64,000 bases of DNA from Lachnospiraceae bacterium. Its GTDB lineage: Bacteria > Bacillota > Clostridia > Lachnospirales > Lachnospiraceae. The stretch is from assembly GCA_017625815.1 (NCBI GenBank), contig JAGAKD010000002.1:110642-174641 (forward strand). Direction: 5' to 3'. Below, in pieces: positions 63,930 through 64,000 of the stretch. Position 1 is the first letter of the stretch. Each line of letters opens with the position of its first letter. Both the position numbers and the translations under genes were made by a program. The notes beneath the pieces were generated by a model. The model had not been told where the DNA came from and did no database searches. It saw nothing but the letters and a program-made list of their open reading frames with translations.

Positions 63930-64000
63930 TGGTCCTAATGGGTGGAATCGAACCACCGGCTACCGCTTTATAAGAACGGTCCCATCACCACTTGGGTACA
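63930..64000 (-). tRNA. tRNA-Ile(UAU), truncated by the window edge
   Basis: Anticodon arm CCGTT-CTTATAA-AGCGG (UAU, reading AUA), T-arm GGTGG-TTCGATT-CCACC, acceptor 3' strand CATTAGG, discriminator A and CCA. Positions 1-5 of the tRNA lie beyond base 64000. Confidence 0.8.

Noticed and set aside
61380-64000. CRISPR array
   Set aside because: Repeats here are tRNA arms and hairpins, not regularly spaced identical repeats with unique spacers.

Overview
This 64 kb window looks like part of the genome of a large, AT-rich, contractile-tailed bacteriophage (myovirus). Every convincing gene, tRNA and regulatory signal lies on the minus strand, so transcription runs from high to low coordinates. 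The host is inferred to be a Gram-positive (Bacillota, probably gut) bacterium. The grounds are strong AGGAGG-type ribosome binding sites, an LLH-type holin, Gp10-type receptor-binding ends and BspA-type leucine-rich repeats. No integrase, terminase, capsid or polymerase gene is inside the window, so lifestyle cannot be settled.

Layout, in order of transcription. (1) 64.0-61.4 kb is an RNA region. It holds tRNA-Ile(UAU, cut by the window edge), tRNA-Ile(GAU), tRNA-Tyr(GUA) and tRNA-Ser(UGA). Between them lie about 1.15 kb of densely structured non-coding sequence with repeated hairpin motifs and several tRNA-like units closed by perfect outer stems. (2) 61.3-40.3 kb carries early/middle genes in tight, often overlapping operons: two HNH nucleases plus one HNH-NUMOD3 homing nuclease, a sigma-70-like factor, P-loop kinase, dual-specificity phosphatase, radical SAM protein, HAD nucleotidase, many small unknown proteins, and an RNA-repair/ADP-ribose set (kinase-HD end-healing protein, RNA ligase, RlaP-like nucleotidyltransferase, macro domain, NADAR). 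(3) 40.3-38.9 kb is a second RNA region with tRNA-Leu(UAG), tRNA-Thr(UGU), tRNA-Met(CAU), two odd tRNA-like units and about 0.6 kb of structured non-coding sequence. (4) 38.8-37.6 kb has an HD-domain operon and then a separate transcription unit whose only content is a circularly permuted tRNA-Lys(UUU) gene. (5) 37.5-25.9 kb is the tail tip and baseplate: OB-fold spike, gp25-like protein, a 2106-residue J/gp6-like wedge protein, a gpI-like protein and a Gp10-type fibre. (6) 22.7-19.5 kb holds the lysis/membrane genes with the holin. (7) 19.3-0.1 kb is a long tail-fibre and receptor-binding region with a duplicated two-gene cassette, BspA repeats and two unexpected passengers (ParB-like and nucleotidyltransferase domains).

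Two recurring minus-strand promoter motifs can be read directly. One, GCTAAATTATAYGATG, precedes tail and lysis operons and, in a variant, free-standing HNH genes. The other, TTTATTGTATWATATA, precedes early/middle operons and the RNA units. Most are paired with a hairpin terminator just upstream, and at about 47.03 and 60.01 kb the promoter sits inside the loop of the terminator hairpin. The window-encoded sigma-like factor is a natural candidate for reading one class.

The most unusual observation is the permuted tRNA-Lys. The 3' part (nt 30-73) precedes the 5' part (nt 1-29) by 8 nt, and rejoining them gives a complete 73-nt cloverleaf with all stems paired. It shares the window with enzymes that could in principle heal and seal RNA ends. 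Whether it is expressed and matured, or is a relic, cannot be decided from sequence alone.
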